Source of the DNA: Gordonia amarae NBRC 15530
GTDB taxonomy: Bacteria > Actinomycetota > Actinomycetes > Mycobacteriales > Mycobacteriaceae
NCBI RefSeq assembly: GCF_000241345.1
Contig: NZ_BAED01000063.1
Span: 115,745-179,744 of the forward strand
Length of the DNA stretch: 64,000 nucleotides
Direction: 5' to 3'
Numbering within the stretch: position 1 is the stretch's first letter; every line of letters starts with the position of its first letter. This document shows, one piece after another, positions 46,039-56,627 of this stretch. Made by a program: the position numbers and the translations under genes. The notes beneath the pieces were generated by a model. It saw nothing but the letters and a program-made list of their open reading frames with translations. It was not told the origin of the DNA and did no database searches.

Positions 46039-46806
46039 TCATGATGGGCACCTCGTTTCCAGCCAATAGGCCTGCGACTTGACCCCCCGCCTACCCAGTT
46101 TGTAGTCGGTTCGCAGGACAGATGCGACCGCCCGCGTCTGCGCGGTGTCCAGTGCCACCCAGCCGAAGTGCCCGGTGGCATCGAACGCCGCCGCCCGGAC
46201 GGCCTCGACGATGCCCGCGCCGGGTGCCGGATCCCGGCGCACCCGGTGCAGCGTGTCGTGGGGGCGCAGGCGCATCGGCAGGTCCTTGTCGCTGTCATGC
46301 ACCCACTCGAACCAGAAGGTCACGGGCACCCCCCGGGCAGTTGTTCGGCCCAGCGCATCGAGGAGCGAGTTGATCGCGGGCAGGGACGCCGCGTCGCCGA
46401 CGATCAACCAGCCCTCGGGGGCGGGTTCGGGGATCGCGAACCCGGAGCCGAGGAACGTCGCCCCGAGTGCGTCACCCGGCCGCGCGGTCAGCGCCCAGCG
46501 GGCGGCGGCGCCCTCGTGCAGGGCGAACTCGATGGCGAACGTGTCGGCCGCCGGATCGGGGTCGACAACGGTGTAGCCGCGCTGATGCAGCCTGCCCTGC
46601 CGGTCCTCGAACCACAATCGCAGGAACATCGTCGGATGATACGGCTTCTCGCGCAGCAGACCGCCGCCGGAGAACTCCAGCCGCACGTAGTGGTCGGTGA
46701 AGTACCGCGCGGGCGCCGTCACGGTCAGCCGGTAGTCGTCGGCACCGAACGCCTTCAGGATCAGTCCCTGGATCCCCTTGGCCCCGCCGACACCCGTCTC
46801 GGTCAC
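46039..46806 (-). CDS. Siderophore-interacting protein (SIP family)
   Basis: A 255-aa FAD-binding ferric-siderophore reductase-like protein. N-terminal flavin part: YVRLEFSGGG ... RGYTVVDPDPAADTFAIEFALH, with GDALGATFLGSGF near 135. The C-terminal NADPH-like part has WLIVGDAASLPAINSLL. It reduces Fe(III) bound to the imported siderophore in the cytosol. The GTG start is 21 nt after a small GNAT gene on the same strand. It lies upstream of the iron box rather than under it. Confidence 0.9.
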   Translation of the reverse strand: MTETGVGGAKGIQGLILKAFGADDYRLTVTAPARYFTDHYVRLEFSGGGLLREKPYHPTMFLRLWFEDRQGRLHQRGYTVVDPDPAADTFAIEFALHEGAAARWALTARPGDALGATFLGSGFAIPEPAPEGWLIVGDAASLPAINSLLDALGRTTARGVPVTFWFEWVHDSDKDLPMRLRPHDTLHRVRRDPAPGAGIVEAVRAAAFDATGHFGWVALDTAQTRAVASVLRTDYKLGRRGVKSQAYWLETRCPS

Positions 46807-46827
46807 CGGACCCAGGGTACTGACGTC

Positions 46828-47178
46828 CTAGACTGCGGCCAGTTCGACGACGCCGGGGTGGGCATCGACGTAGCGCTTGGTGAAGCTGCACACCGGACGC
46901 AGGCGCGCGTCACAGTGTTTGACGTAGCCGACGAGGCCACGGACCAGGCGCGACCCGAGACCCTGCCCGGTGTACTCGTCGTAGATGACGGTGTGCATCA
47001 CGGAGATGGTGGGTTTGCCGTCGATGATCTCGGAGGAGTAGCCCAGCACCCCCACCAGGTCTCCGGCCACCCACAGTTCGAACCGGTCGCGTTCGGCGTT
47101 GTGCACCACCTGGGAGATCTGATGCAGAACCGCCTGTGCCGACTGCGTCGGCCGGGCGGGCTGGGTCTTGCGCTGCAC
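46828..47178 (-). CDS. Small GNAT acetyltransferase (YjdJ-like)
   Basis: A 116-aa GCN5-fold protein. FELWVAGDLVGVLGYSSEI, MHTVIYDEYTGQGLGSRLVRGLVGYVKH (acetyl-CoA loop QGLGSRL) and RPVCSFTKRYVDAHP are the YjdJ/NAT_SF_1-like signature. Substrate unknown. A CRP-type site lies 23 bp before its start, and the siderophore-interacting protein gene follows closely. Confidence 0.85.
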   Translation of the reverse strand: MQRKTQPARPTQSAQAVLHQISQVVHNAERDRFELWVAGDLVGVLGYSSEIIDGKPTISVMHTVIYDEYTGQGLGSRLVRGLVGYVKHCDARLRPVCSFTKRYVDAHPGVVELAAV

Positions 47179-47200
47179 GGGCTCTACCTCTCAGGACACT

Positions 47201-47216
47201 TGTGATACGGGTCACA
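47201..47216 (-). promoter_or_regulatory. CRP/GlxR-type binding site
   Basis: A perfect TGTGA-N6-TCACA 23 bp upstream of the small GNAT gene, in the intergenic region shared with the divergent thiC. Its closeness to the GNAT start suggests control of that gene and, by co-transcription, of the SIP gene. Confidence 0.6.
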
Positions 47217-47367
47217 TAGTAGCGGTGCTTGCCATTGTTTGCACGAGGAAAATTCACAGGCCGCCACGCCCCGCCACGCACGACCGACTACGCTGGCCGT
47301 CGAGCCCCAGCCAATCGCGACACCCACGACAGGGCTGATCGCACACCGGGCTCGACCACACAAATGA

Positions 47368-49199
<1,832 letters not shown>

Positions 49200-49314
49200 C
49201 CGTTATGACCGACGGTCGGTGTGAGGTGGTCACCTCATGTGCAGAGCGTCACCGGACCCTTCGAGACCTTCGCTCCTTCGTCGCTTCAGCCTCAGGGATC
49301 AAGATGGGGGTCGT

Positions 49315-50154
49315 GTGACTGAATTAAACACTGCACCAAAGGGTGTCACTCCTGTGCGGGTGATGACCATCGCCGGGTCGGACTCGGGTGGCGGGGCCGG
49401 GATGCAGGCGGATCTGCGTACGTTCGCCACACTCGGCGTACACGGGTGCGTCGCCGTCACCGCCGTCACCGTGCAGAACTCCCTGGGCGTACAGGGATTT
49501 CAGGAGATCGAACCCGCGGTGGTGGCGGGTCAGATCACCAGCGTGGTCACCGATATCGGGATCGGGGCCGCCAAGACCGGGATGCTCGCCTCAAGTGCGA
49601 TCATCGAGGCCGTCGTCGCCGCCTGCGCCCCGCTGAGCATCGGCGGCGACGGCACCATCCCGCTGGTGGTCGACCCGGTATGCGCGTCGATGCACGGCGA
49701 TCCGCTGCTGGCGGCCGAGGCACTGGATACCTTGCGCAACACCCTGTTCCCCATCGCCACGGTAGTCACACCGAACCTCGACGAGGTGCGGCTGATCACC
49801 GGCATCGACGTGGTCGACGACGCCACCCAGCGCGACGCGGCGCGCGCCCTGCACGGGCTGGGTGCCCGCTGGGCACTCGTCAAGGGCGGCCACCTGCGGT
49901 CGTCGGCGCACAGCCCCGACCTGCTGTTCGACGGCACCGAGTTCCACGAGTTCACCCACCCCCGGATCGACACCCCGCACGATCACGGCGCCGGCGACAC
50001 CCTGTCAGCGGCGATGGCATCGGCACTGGCGCACGGCTTCTCGATGCCCGACGCGGTGGCGTTCGGTAAGCGCTGGGTGACCCGTGGCCTGCAGGCGGCA
50101 TACCCGCTCGGCTCCGGCCACGGGCCGGTCAATCCCCTCTGGCGGATCGGCTGA
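49315..50154 (+). CDS. thiD: HMP/HMP-P kinase ThiD
   Basis: About 279 aa, ribokinase-like, phosphorylating HMP phosphate to the pyrophosphate. Motifs: [19 protein letters not shown] near residue 20, [13 protein letters not shown] near 160 and [17 protein letters not shown] near 222 (catalytic Asp). The start is a GTG preceded by GGGGG. The 115-bp gap after thiC contains a degenerate copy of the TTCGAG/GCTCCT intergenic repeat. Equivalent to Rv0422c. Confidence 0.95.
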   Translation: MTELNTAPKGVTPVRVMTIAGSDSGGGAGMQADLRTFATLGVHGCVAVTAVTVQNSLGVQGFQEIEPAVVAGQITSVVTDIGIGAAKTGMLASSAIIEAVVAACAPLSIGGDGTIPLVVDPVCASMHGDPLLAAEALDTLRNTLFPIATVVTPNLDEVRLITGIDVVDDATQRDAARALHGLGARWALVKGGHLRSSAHSPDLLFDGTEFHEFTHPRIDTPHDHGAGDTLSAAMASALAHGFSMPDAVAFGKRWVTRGLQAAYPLGSGHGPVNPLWRIG

Positions 50155-50172
50155 GCGACGGATCGGCTGAAC

Positions 50173-50772
50173 TCAGCGGTACTGCGCGGCGTACTCGATG
50201 TTGGGCCGCATGTCGATCGCCGACGCCACCCGGTTGGTCATGTTGAAGAATGCCGCAGTCGAGGAGATGTCGAATATGTCGCGGTCGCTGAACCCGGCCT
50301 CGCGCAACCGCTGCCGGTCTGCCTCATCGAGCTTGGCCGGTTGTTCGGTGACCTTCTCGGCGAACTCCAGCATCGCCCGCTGCCTGGCGTCGAGCGCGGC
50401 CGCGCGGAAATTCATCACCATCTGCTCACCGAGCAGCGGGTCTCCGGACAGTTGCCGTACCGCGGCGCCGTGTGCGGTGAGGCAGTAGTAGCACTTGTTG
50501 ACTGACGACACCACCACCGCGATCATCTCCCGCTCCAGCTTCGACAGGCCGGAATCGCCGAGCATCAGGTCGTTGTACATGCCGGTGAAGGCGCGCAGCT
50601 TCTCCTCGTCGAAGGTGTACGCCTGCAGGACATTCGGCACCATGCCCAGCTTTTCCTGACAGATCGCGAAGTACTTGCGGGTGGCCTCGCTGAGTTCCTG
50701 CGCGGGCAGATCCAGGGCGGTGATCGGTTCAGGGGTGCCGGTGTGGTCAGGGTTGGTGGTCGGCTCGGACAT
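50173..50772 (-). CDS. Peroxidase-related CMD/AhpD-like protein
   Basis: About 199 aa of the carboxymuconolactone decarboxylase/AhpD fold. The redox helix LSKLEREMIAVVVSSVNKCYYCLTAHGAAVRQL carries CxxC (CYYC) and the conserved His, as in alkylhydroperoxidase-like proteins. I start at the ATG with GGAG upstream. It probably reduces peroxides or acts as an antioxidant partner. The cupin gene is 53 nt upstream on the same strand. Confidence 0.87.
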   Translation of the reverse strand: MSEPTTNPDHTGTPEPITALDLPAQELSEATRKYFAICQEKLGMVPNVLQAYTFDEEKLRAFTGMYNDLMLGDSGLSKLEREMIAVVVSSVNKCYYCLTAHGAAVRQLSGDPLLGEQMVMNFRAAALDARQRAMLEFAEKVTEQPAKLDEADRQRLREAGFSDRDIFDISSTAAFFNMTNRVASAIDMRPNIEYAAQYR

Positions 50773-50825
50773 GTGGACGGCTCCGTTCAGTTGGTGGTGT
50801 GCTTCTCGGGTCTGGAAGTGAGCTG

Positions 50826-51293
50826 TCACTCCTCCAGCGCGTAGAGCGTGGGCAGATTGACGACGATCGCCTCCTGGGTACTGCGGGCGATCACCACCAC
50901 CGCCGGATTGTCCGGGTCGGGGTTCTCCTCGCGGTGCGGCACGAACGGCGGGACAAAAATGTAATCGCCGGGCGCGGTCGCGATACGCACCTCGTCGGTG
51001 CCGTCATGGAAGACGAACTCCGGGTTGCCGCTGCGGATGAAGATCGCCGTCTCCGACTCGCCGTGATGGTGGTTGTCCGACGCGGTGCTCGGGGCGACAT
51101 GGGTTTCGCCCATCCAGATCTTCTCCGACCCGACGGTGGCGCCGCTGATCGCGGCGAACCGCTGCATGCCGGTCGTCTGTGCGGTGCTGCCGGAAACATC
51201 GGCGGCCCGCACATGATGCAGTCGCGACCGCAACGATGCCCCGGTCGCCTCGTCGGCGGTCGTGGTCAGGTCAGGATGGAACGCATCAGGCAT
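50826..51293 (-). CDS. Cupin-domain protein
   Basis: A 155-aa single-domain cupin. Motif 1 is SDNHHHGESETAIFIRSG (His-rich metal ligands) and motif 2 is PGDYIFVPPFVPHREENP. Probably a metal-dependent dioxygenase, isomerase or sensor; no specific substrate. A frameshifted second copy of this gene lies 1.2 kb away beyond the HAD gene. Confidence 0.85.
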   Translation of the reverse strand: MPDAFHPDLTTTADEATGASLRSRLHHVRAADVSGSTAQTTGMQRFAAISGATVGSEKIWMGETHVAPSTASDNHHHGESETAIFIRSGNPEFVFHDGTDEVRIATAPGDYIFVPPFVPHREENPDPDNPAVVVIARSTQEAIVVNLPTLYALEE

Positions 51294-51441
51294 CAGGGCT
51301 TCTCCTCGGTCAAGCAGTCTCTCGGCTGAACCGGGCTCACCCGGCTGGACCTACTCGCCGACTATGCCACCGGCCGCCGGGCTCCCGGGGCACATTCCCA
51401 GGAGCGCGTTCCCCGGAGCGCGCCCCGTAAGCTCGACGGCC

Positions 51442-52131
51442 ATGAGTGAATCCCCCGCGTCGAGACCCACAGCCGCTATCCGCGCCGTCGTCTTCGACGT
51501 CGGTGAGACCCTCGTCGACGAATCGCGGCTCTGGTTGCGGTGGGCGGACAGGCTCGGGGTCACCCCGCTGACGTTCCTCGGTGCGCTCGGGGCGTGCGCG
51601 GCCGGCGACCGACCGGTCGAGGACGCCTTCGAACTCGTCCGCCCTGGCATCGACGTGGCCGCCGAGGACGCGGCCTGGGAGACCGACGACCCGGGCGGGC
51701 TGCGCAACGGCTTCGACGCCGACGACCTGTATCCCGATGTGCGCCCTGCGTTGACGCAACTACGAAAGCTGGGGTTGCGACTCGTGATCGCCGGCAATCA
51801 GCCGCCGCGGGCGCTCGAATCCCTGCGTGCCATGGATCTGCCGATCGACGTCATCCGTAACTCCGCCGAACTCGGCGTCGAGAAACCCGAACCCGAATTC
51901 TTCGTCGCGGCCGCCGAGCTGGCCGGGATGCCACCGCAGAATATCGCCTATGTCGGCGACCGCATTGACAACGATGTCCTGCCCGCCGCCGATGCGGGTA
52001 TGCGGCCCATCCTGATCCGCCGCGGACCGTGGGGCCACCTGCACGCCCGCCGCCCCGAGTCGTCTCGGGCGACGATCATCGACTCGCTCCTCGAGCTACC
52101 GACAGTGCTGACTGGCGATAGCAGTGCGTAG
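51442..52131 (+). CDS. HAD-superfamily hydrolase
   Basis: About 229 aa. Motif I is VVFDVGETLVDE near residue 17, motif II is in VIAGNQ near 118, and motif IV is VGDRIDNDVLPAADAGM near 175 with Lys in GVEKPEPEF. Motif I has Gly where phosphatases carry the second Asp (D-x-G rather than D-x-D), so it may be a dehalogenase-like or otherwise atypical member. Its last codons overlap the 3' end of the cupin pseudogene on the other strand, so the C-terminus may have been altered by that insertion. Confidence 0.82.
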   Translation: MSESPASRPTAAIRAVVFDVGETLVDESRLWLRWADRLGVTPLTFLGALGACAAGDRPVEDAFELVRPGIDVAAEDAAWETDDPGGLRNGFDADDLYPDVRPALTQLRKLGLRLVIAGNQPPRALESLRAMDLPIDVIRNSAELGVEKPEPEFFVAAAELAGMPPQNIAYVGDRIDNDVLPAADAGMRPILIRRGPWGHLHARRPESSRATIIDSLLELPTVLTGDSSA

Positions 52132-52580
52132 AGAGTCGGCAGGTTGACGACGATCACCTCCTGAGTGCTGCGGGCAATCACCACCATAGCGGGATTGTCT
52201 GGGTCCGAATTTCCTTGCGATGCGGGACGAACGACGGAACAAAGATGTAATCGCCGGGTCCGGTGCTGATGCGAACCTCGTCGGTTCCGTCGTGAAACAC
52301 GAATTCGGGGTTACCGCTTCGGATGAAGATCGCGGTCTTCGACTCGCCGTTATGGTGATTGTCGGAGGCCGTGCGCGCGGCCACGTGTGTCTCACCGATC
52401 CAGATCTTCTCCGATCCCACGGATGGCTCCGCTGATCGCCGCGAACCGCTGCATGCCGGTGGTCTGCGCGGTGCTGTCGGTAACGTCGGCGGACCGCACA
52501 TGATGCAGCCTCGACCTCAGCGGTCCCGCTCCCACATCGCCGGCGGTTGTGGTCAGAACGGGGTGGAAAGCATCCTCGGT
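52120..52580 (-). pseudogene. Frameshifted duplicate of the cupin gene
   Basis: Three separate frames on the minus strand together match the intact cupin: HPVLTTTA...TGMQRFAAISGA, then VGSEKIWIGETHVA...PGDYIFVPSFVPHRKE, then VVIARSTQEVIVVNLPTLYAL. Aligned with the intact copy there is a one-base insertion near 52418 and a one-base deletion near 52210. The start codon is also lost, the ATG-CCT being replaced by ACC-GAG, and the stop is missing. Clearly dead, and still highly similar, so the duplication is not ancient. Confidence 0.88.
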
Positions 52581-53099
52581 CGCCGGCTCCTCCTTGGTCG
52601 CACGAGCTCGGCACGACCGCTCGGGCCGACGCCCATCCGCTGACCATGTCACCGTGCGACTTGCCCACGGAAGCAAACTCCGAGAACCAGCAGAACGGGC
52701 CAAGCATTGCACTGGCTCTATGCATGGCCACACTCGTCAACCGTGGGCCGATGACCGCGCTGCCCCCTTGCGGAGCTACACCCGGTGCGGTTCCAGGCGC
52801 AGGCAAAGGGCCTTCACCACGGCGGATTCCTCTGTCTGCCTTCAGTGCTAGTGACAACAAAGTCGGTGACTATTGCGCACACGGCAGCCCTCGCGCCCGC
52901 CCAAGCTCTCGCCGAAGACCTCGTCGGCGATGCGGAGAGCTGTGGGACGCGAGCCATCCAGGGTGTGGACCCCCAGGGCGAGAACAAGTTTAGCCAGAAG
53001 ATTGGTGAGATCATCCAGCGGGGCAAGACACCGACGAGCAGGCCCACCCCCTCGTTGCCGGAGCCGCCGAGGCCGAAGAAGACGGGAACCAGCGCATAG
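52581..53099. other. Stretch without an assignable gene
   Basis: About 520 bp of lower coding quality between the cupin pseudogene and the transposase remnant. Overlapping frames exist on both strands but none resembles a known family or has both ribosome site and biased codons. It is probably decayed insertion-sequence or island DNA. Confidence 0.5.
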
Positions 53100-53102
53100 G
53101 GA

Positions 53103-53390
53103 AGTCGCGGTCACCAAACAGGCCCTGACCCAGGTACGTATACAGGCCGAATCGGTGCTAGTCCGCACCAATTCGGCAGGCGGCACCCGCGAGTTCCTGG
53201 ACTACCTCACCGACCACCATCTGGAACATTCGGTGGGTTCTGGGCTCTGGACTACCGCCGCCCAGGTGATTGACCGGCCGCTCCCGCAGGTGGACTCCCG
53301 CCTACGACCTGACCGAACCGAACGTGGGGGCGTGGACTGCTGAGCTGACCGGGATGCTCGATGTGTCTGCGGTGCACCGTCCTCAACTTC
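53103..53390 (+). pseudogene. IS1380-family transposase remnant
   Basis: A fragment reads VLVRTNSAGGTREFLDYLTD, then HSVGSGLWTTAAQVI. A frame change near 53290 then gives TPAYDLTEPNVGAWTAELTG. This is the IS1380 transposase pattern VLVRTDSAGGTHEFL...TPAYD...DGAWVAELTGLLDLS. Only about 95 codons survive and the rest of the element is gone. It marks past insertion at the left border of the DUF262 region. Confidence 0.75.
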
Positions 53391-53392
53391 TG

Positions 53393-53411
53393 GGCGGGGC
53401 TCCGCCCCGCC
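53393..53411. terminator. GC hairpin after the transposase remnant
   Basis: GGCGGGGC-TCC-GCCCCGCC, an 8-bp stem, about 95 bp before the DUF262 gene. It could terminate transcription entering from the left. Confidence 0.5.
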
Positions 53412-53504
53412 ACGTATAGATCCCCCGCCTTCAGTCCTCATGAGACTTTGAAGCTAATATGAAACGAGCCACTGCTCGCAGCAGCTTAGACAAAGGAATC
53501 CATC

Positions 53505-55517
53505 ATGGGCCTAGCAACAGAGTCCCTCATCACCCAAGTTCGCCACCTCCTCGACGGCCGGCTCGTGATTCCGTCTATCCAGCGCAGCTACGTGTGGAAG
53601 AAGGCACAGGTCCCCTTCCTTTTGGATTCTCTGTACAAGGACTATCCTGTCGGCTCTCTCCTCGTTTGGAAGACGACCCTTGACGTGCCGCTCAAGAAGG
53701 CGGCAGTTATACAAGGACATGAGGTCCAGCTGCAACCCTCCGTGCTGCTCGATGGCCAGCAACGCTTGACATCATTGGCCGCAGTGATCGCTCCAGACCG
53801 AACAACCACTCATCTCGACGTGCGTTTCAATATCGACACCCAAGAGTTCCTGAACGCCAGTGCCGTACAACGACGCAACCGGCGGCTACTCCGAGTTACA
53901 CAACTGATGAGTGAAACACCTCAGTTCGCGCAGCTACTCTCTGCCGCTGGAATTGACCGCGATGATCCTACATACGACACCTACTACGACAGGATTCGGA
54001 ATGTCCACAGCATCCGACAGAAGGAAGTGCCTGTTGTGACCGTGGAGTCCGACGACTACGAGGAGGTTGCTGAGATCTTTACTCGAGTAAATCAAGGTGG
54101 ACGTCGGCTATCCAAAGGCGATCTGGTTCTCAGCGCAATTGCGGCACGATGGCCCGACGGACTTGATGTCATTGATCAGTTCAATGATGAACTCAATTTT
54201 CAGAACTTCTCACTTGACCGGGAAGCAGTGCTCCGCCTGACTGGCATACTGGCAGGCACCGGTTCTCACTCAATCAAACTCATCGACAAGGCAATAACCG
54301 GCGACAAACTCAAGTTGCATTGGGCCGAGACCGAGAAGGCACTCCGATATGCAGTTGACTTCCTAAAGGGAGAATGCAGTATCCCCAGATCCGCAGTACT
54401 CACCAGTCCGAACGTCGTGGTAATACCTGCGTATCTACTGTTTCTGAGAAATGGTCGCCTCGATAGGATGGAAGCGGCGACACTGAAACGTTGGGTCTAT
54501 ACCGCCATGGCGTTCAGCTACTACTCCAACCAGGTCGAGGGAAAGCTCGATGCCGATTCGAAGTCACTACGATCTGCTGTCGATTCAACATCAAGTTTTC
54601 TCGACACCCTGACGGGTCTCGTGCGGCGGGCCTCTGGTGCACGCCCCGTAGACACCCCGATCGATCCCGAAGAACTATCAAGCAAGAAGATGAGCTCGGC
54701 ATGGTTCAATCTGCTCTACATCGCAGCCCTCCAGCGTTCCGTCAAGGATTGGAAGAGTAATCAATCACTGAGCTCTGCGCCAATGACATCGGGCTCCAGG
54801 ATTGAATATCATCATATCTTCCCCAAGACTAAGGTAACTAGTACCTACGGTACGGATCTTACCAATTCTATTGGAAATCTCGCGTTCATATTCAGTTCTT
54901 CAAATAGGTCCATATCGGCCAAGAGCCCCGCAGCGTACTTACCGACAATACCGCCCGAACGCCTTGAAGAGCAACAGGTTCCCATTGATTCTACATTATG
55001 GTCAATCAAGAATTTCCCCGCTTTTATTGAAGCTCGGCAAGTCGGTCTGGCCAGAATTCTCAATCAACTCCTTGGATTGACAGTTTCCACTGAAGCTTCT
55101 CCGCATTTCACCGACGTCGCACCCATAGAGGCAGAACTTCCTGATGACGATGACGAAGCCTTCGAGGCTGATGACGCGCTACCTCGGACCGACCTCACGT
55201 CATCATCGAGTTTTCACGATCAACGGGACACTCTTCACCCGACCTCGGCCTTCCCCTTGCAGCCGGAACCAAGTCACCAACCCACAGGGACACGTCGGCC
55301 AAACGGAGCGGTCGCAAGTCATGTGCTTGAAGTCTTACGCCGGGTTCCCATCGGCACTGAGTTCCGAATCGCGGAAATCCGCGATCATGCAACCACGGAC
55401 TACCAAGCTGGCGAGATAAGTGGCGGTGCAATAGATGCAGCGGTGAGGATGGGTAACGTCCCGGGAGTTAGGTTTGTCCCCGGCGCTAAGCCCAAGCGTA
55501 TCCGCCTGGAAGAGTAG
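53505..55517 (+). CDS. DUF262/HNH protein, GmrSD-like restriction factor
   Basis: A 670-aa protein. The N-terminal DUF262 (ParB/Srx-like) domain has IPSIQRSYVWKKAQ (residues 22-35), YPVGSLLVW and the DGQQR motif at 83-87, with FTRVNQGGRRLSKGDLVLS near 197. A His-Me/HNH-type site IEYHHIFPK lies near 432-440, followed by SIGNLAFIFSSSNRSIS. Residues ~530-600 are an acidic/polar linker, and the last ~70 form a winged-helix-like unit. Such proteins are NTP-dependent type IV restriction enzymes or phage-defence factors. Codon use is markedly AT-richer than neighbours, indicating transfer. AAAGGA precedes the ATG by 7 nt. Confidence 0.82.
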   Translation: MGLATESLITQVRHLLDGRLVIPSIQRSYVWKKAQVPFLLDSLYKDYPVGSLLVWKTTLDVPLKKAAVIQGHEVQLQPSVLLDGQQRLTSLAAVIAPDRTTTHLDVRFNIDTQEFLNASAVQRRNRRLLRVTQLMSETPQFAQLLSAAGIDRDDPTYDTYYDRIRNVHSIRQKEVPVVTVESDDYEEVAEIFTRVNQGGRRLSKGDLVLSAIAARWPDGLDVIDQFNDELNFQNFSLDREAVLRLTGILAGTGSHSIKLIDKAITGDKLKLHWAETEKALRYAVDFLKGECSIPRSAVLTSPNVVVIPAYLLFLRNGRLDRMEAATLKRWVYTAMAFSYYSNQVEGKLDADSKSLRSAVDSTSSFLDTLTGLVRRASGARPVDTPIDPEELSSKKMSSAWFNLLYIAALQRSVKDWKSNQSLSSAPMTSGSRIEYHHIFPKTKVTSTYGTDLTNSIGNLAFIFSSSNRSISAKSPAAYLPTIPPERLEEQQVPIDSTLWSIKNFPAFIEARQVGLARILNQLLGLTVSTEASPHFTDVAPIEAELPDDDDEAFEADDALPRTDLTSSSSFHDQRDTLHPTSAFPLQPEPSHQPTGTRRPNGAVASHVLEVLRRVPIGTEFRIAEIRDHATTDYQAGEISGGAIDAAVRMGNVPGVRFVPGAKPKRIRLEE

Positions 55518-55682
55518 CTTCTCGTCCGCCTCACCCCGCTGAATGCCCCAGCAATTCAGATGTTCGGCGGACTCCCAGACAATGCTGCCGTCCTTCCAGC
55601 GGGAACCTCAGCCCCACTTACTCCGGTGTCCACTGGAACCGAGGAGGCGCACCAGGTGTAGGTGGAAGCACGCCGGAACCAC

Positions 55683-56459
55683 TCAGTCGTCGTCACACGG
55701 CAGTTGATTCGCCCAATGCTGATCGGCGCGGTTCGCTCGCGCGAGCGCGCTCGCCAATTCCGCCAGGGCGGCTTCGCTGAGCATCGTAGGATCGGTGACC
55801 ATCTTGGACATCAATTCACGCACTTCGTGGGGCGGCAGCTCGGCAATCTTCCTCTCGATTTCAACGACGTCTTCGGCATCGATGATGTCTGCGCGTCTAA
55901 CCATCTTCATCTGCTCTTCACTGAAAGCGCGGGCAGCCATTGCCGCAAGGTATCGAGCTTGAGCTTCGGCGCTCGACATCTTCGGACGAAGAACGGCCAT
56001 GGCATTGTCAGCTGGAGACTGATCGGAGGTGGCTCCCCCGTGAGGGTTGGCAACCGCGCGGCTTGCCTTCGGCGCACGCTTCGGAAGCCGCTCGACCAAC
56101 CGCGTTCGTCGTTCGCTCACGAATGGACGACCCGATTCTGTCCACCATCTCTTGACATGCGGCTTGGCTCGGTCGATGCCTTTGGCTAAGAAGACAAGGA
56201 GAACCTCACTGATAAGGTCCGCCAACTCCTGTTGCTCCGGTGTCAGACGCCTCTCTTCAGCTGGAACGTACACATGTTCAGTGACGTACTCTGCCAAATA
56301 TACGGGATCGGGTTCGACCTTGTCAGAAGGTATGAAACGTGCGTGGCCTCGCAGTTTGCCGTCGGCGTCGAAGAGGTTCTGGTGGAACCCTCCCTCCTTC
56401 TTGCGTGCGGGCGTCAGATCATCATCGTCCCACTCGTAGTAGCCCGGAATTCGCCCCAT
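55683..56459 (-). CDS. Conserved protein of unknown function
   Basis: A 258-aa protein I do not recognise. It begins MGRIPGYYEWDDDDLTPARKK, continues with FHQNLFDADGKLRGHARFIP, then a helical middle (PEQQELADLISEVLLVFLAKGI) and a helical, charged C-terminal third (AEDVVEIERKIAELPPHEVRELMSKMV). No membrane segment or Cys cluster. An AGGA 7 nt before the ATG supports the start. Convergent with the DUF262 gene, with 165 bp between stops, and part of the same lower-GC stretch. It could belong to a defence module but may simply be island cargo. Confidence 0.7.
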   Translation of the reverse strand: MGRIPGYYEWDDDDLTPARKKEGGFHQNLFDADGKLRGHARFIPSDKVEPDPVYLAEYVTEHVYVPAEERRLTPEQQELADLISEVLLVFLAKGIDRAKPHVKRWWTESGRPFVSERRTRLVERLPKRAPKASRAVANPHGGATSDQSPADNAMAVLRPKMSSAEAQARYLAAMAARAFSEEQMKMVRRADIIDAEDVVEIERKIAELPPHEVRELMSKMVTDPTMLSEAALAELASALARANRADQHWANQLPCDDD

Positions 56460-56470
56460 CCGAACATCCT

Positions 56471-56550
56471 ACCGAACGGACGGTTGGTGGTTGGGACACC
56501 GAGGATCGACAGGGGGTCGTTTCTGGTCCATTGGCCTACCCCCGTTCGGT
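56471..56550. repeat. 9-bp inverted repeat flanking the unknown gene's promoter
   Basis: ACCGAACGG (56471-56479) and CCGTTCGGT (56542-56550) are exact inverse copies 62 bp apart, between divergent genes. They may be an operator pair or a trace of an element boundary. Confidence 0.4.
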
Positions 56551-56627
56551 TGGTTACTCGGGATGTCGGAGTGTTCGGGTATATTCCGTCTTGCTCGATA
56601 TGTGTTCAGTTGTAAAGGGATAGTATT

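Noticed and set aside
52848..53186. Minus-strand frame beside the transposase remnant
   Set aside because: No ribosome site or family match, and it overlaps the IS1380 fragment on the other strand.
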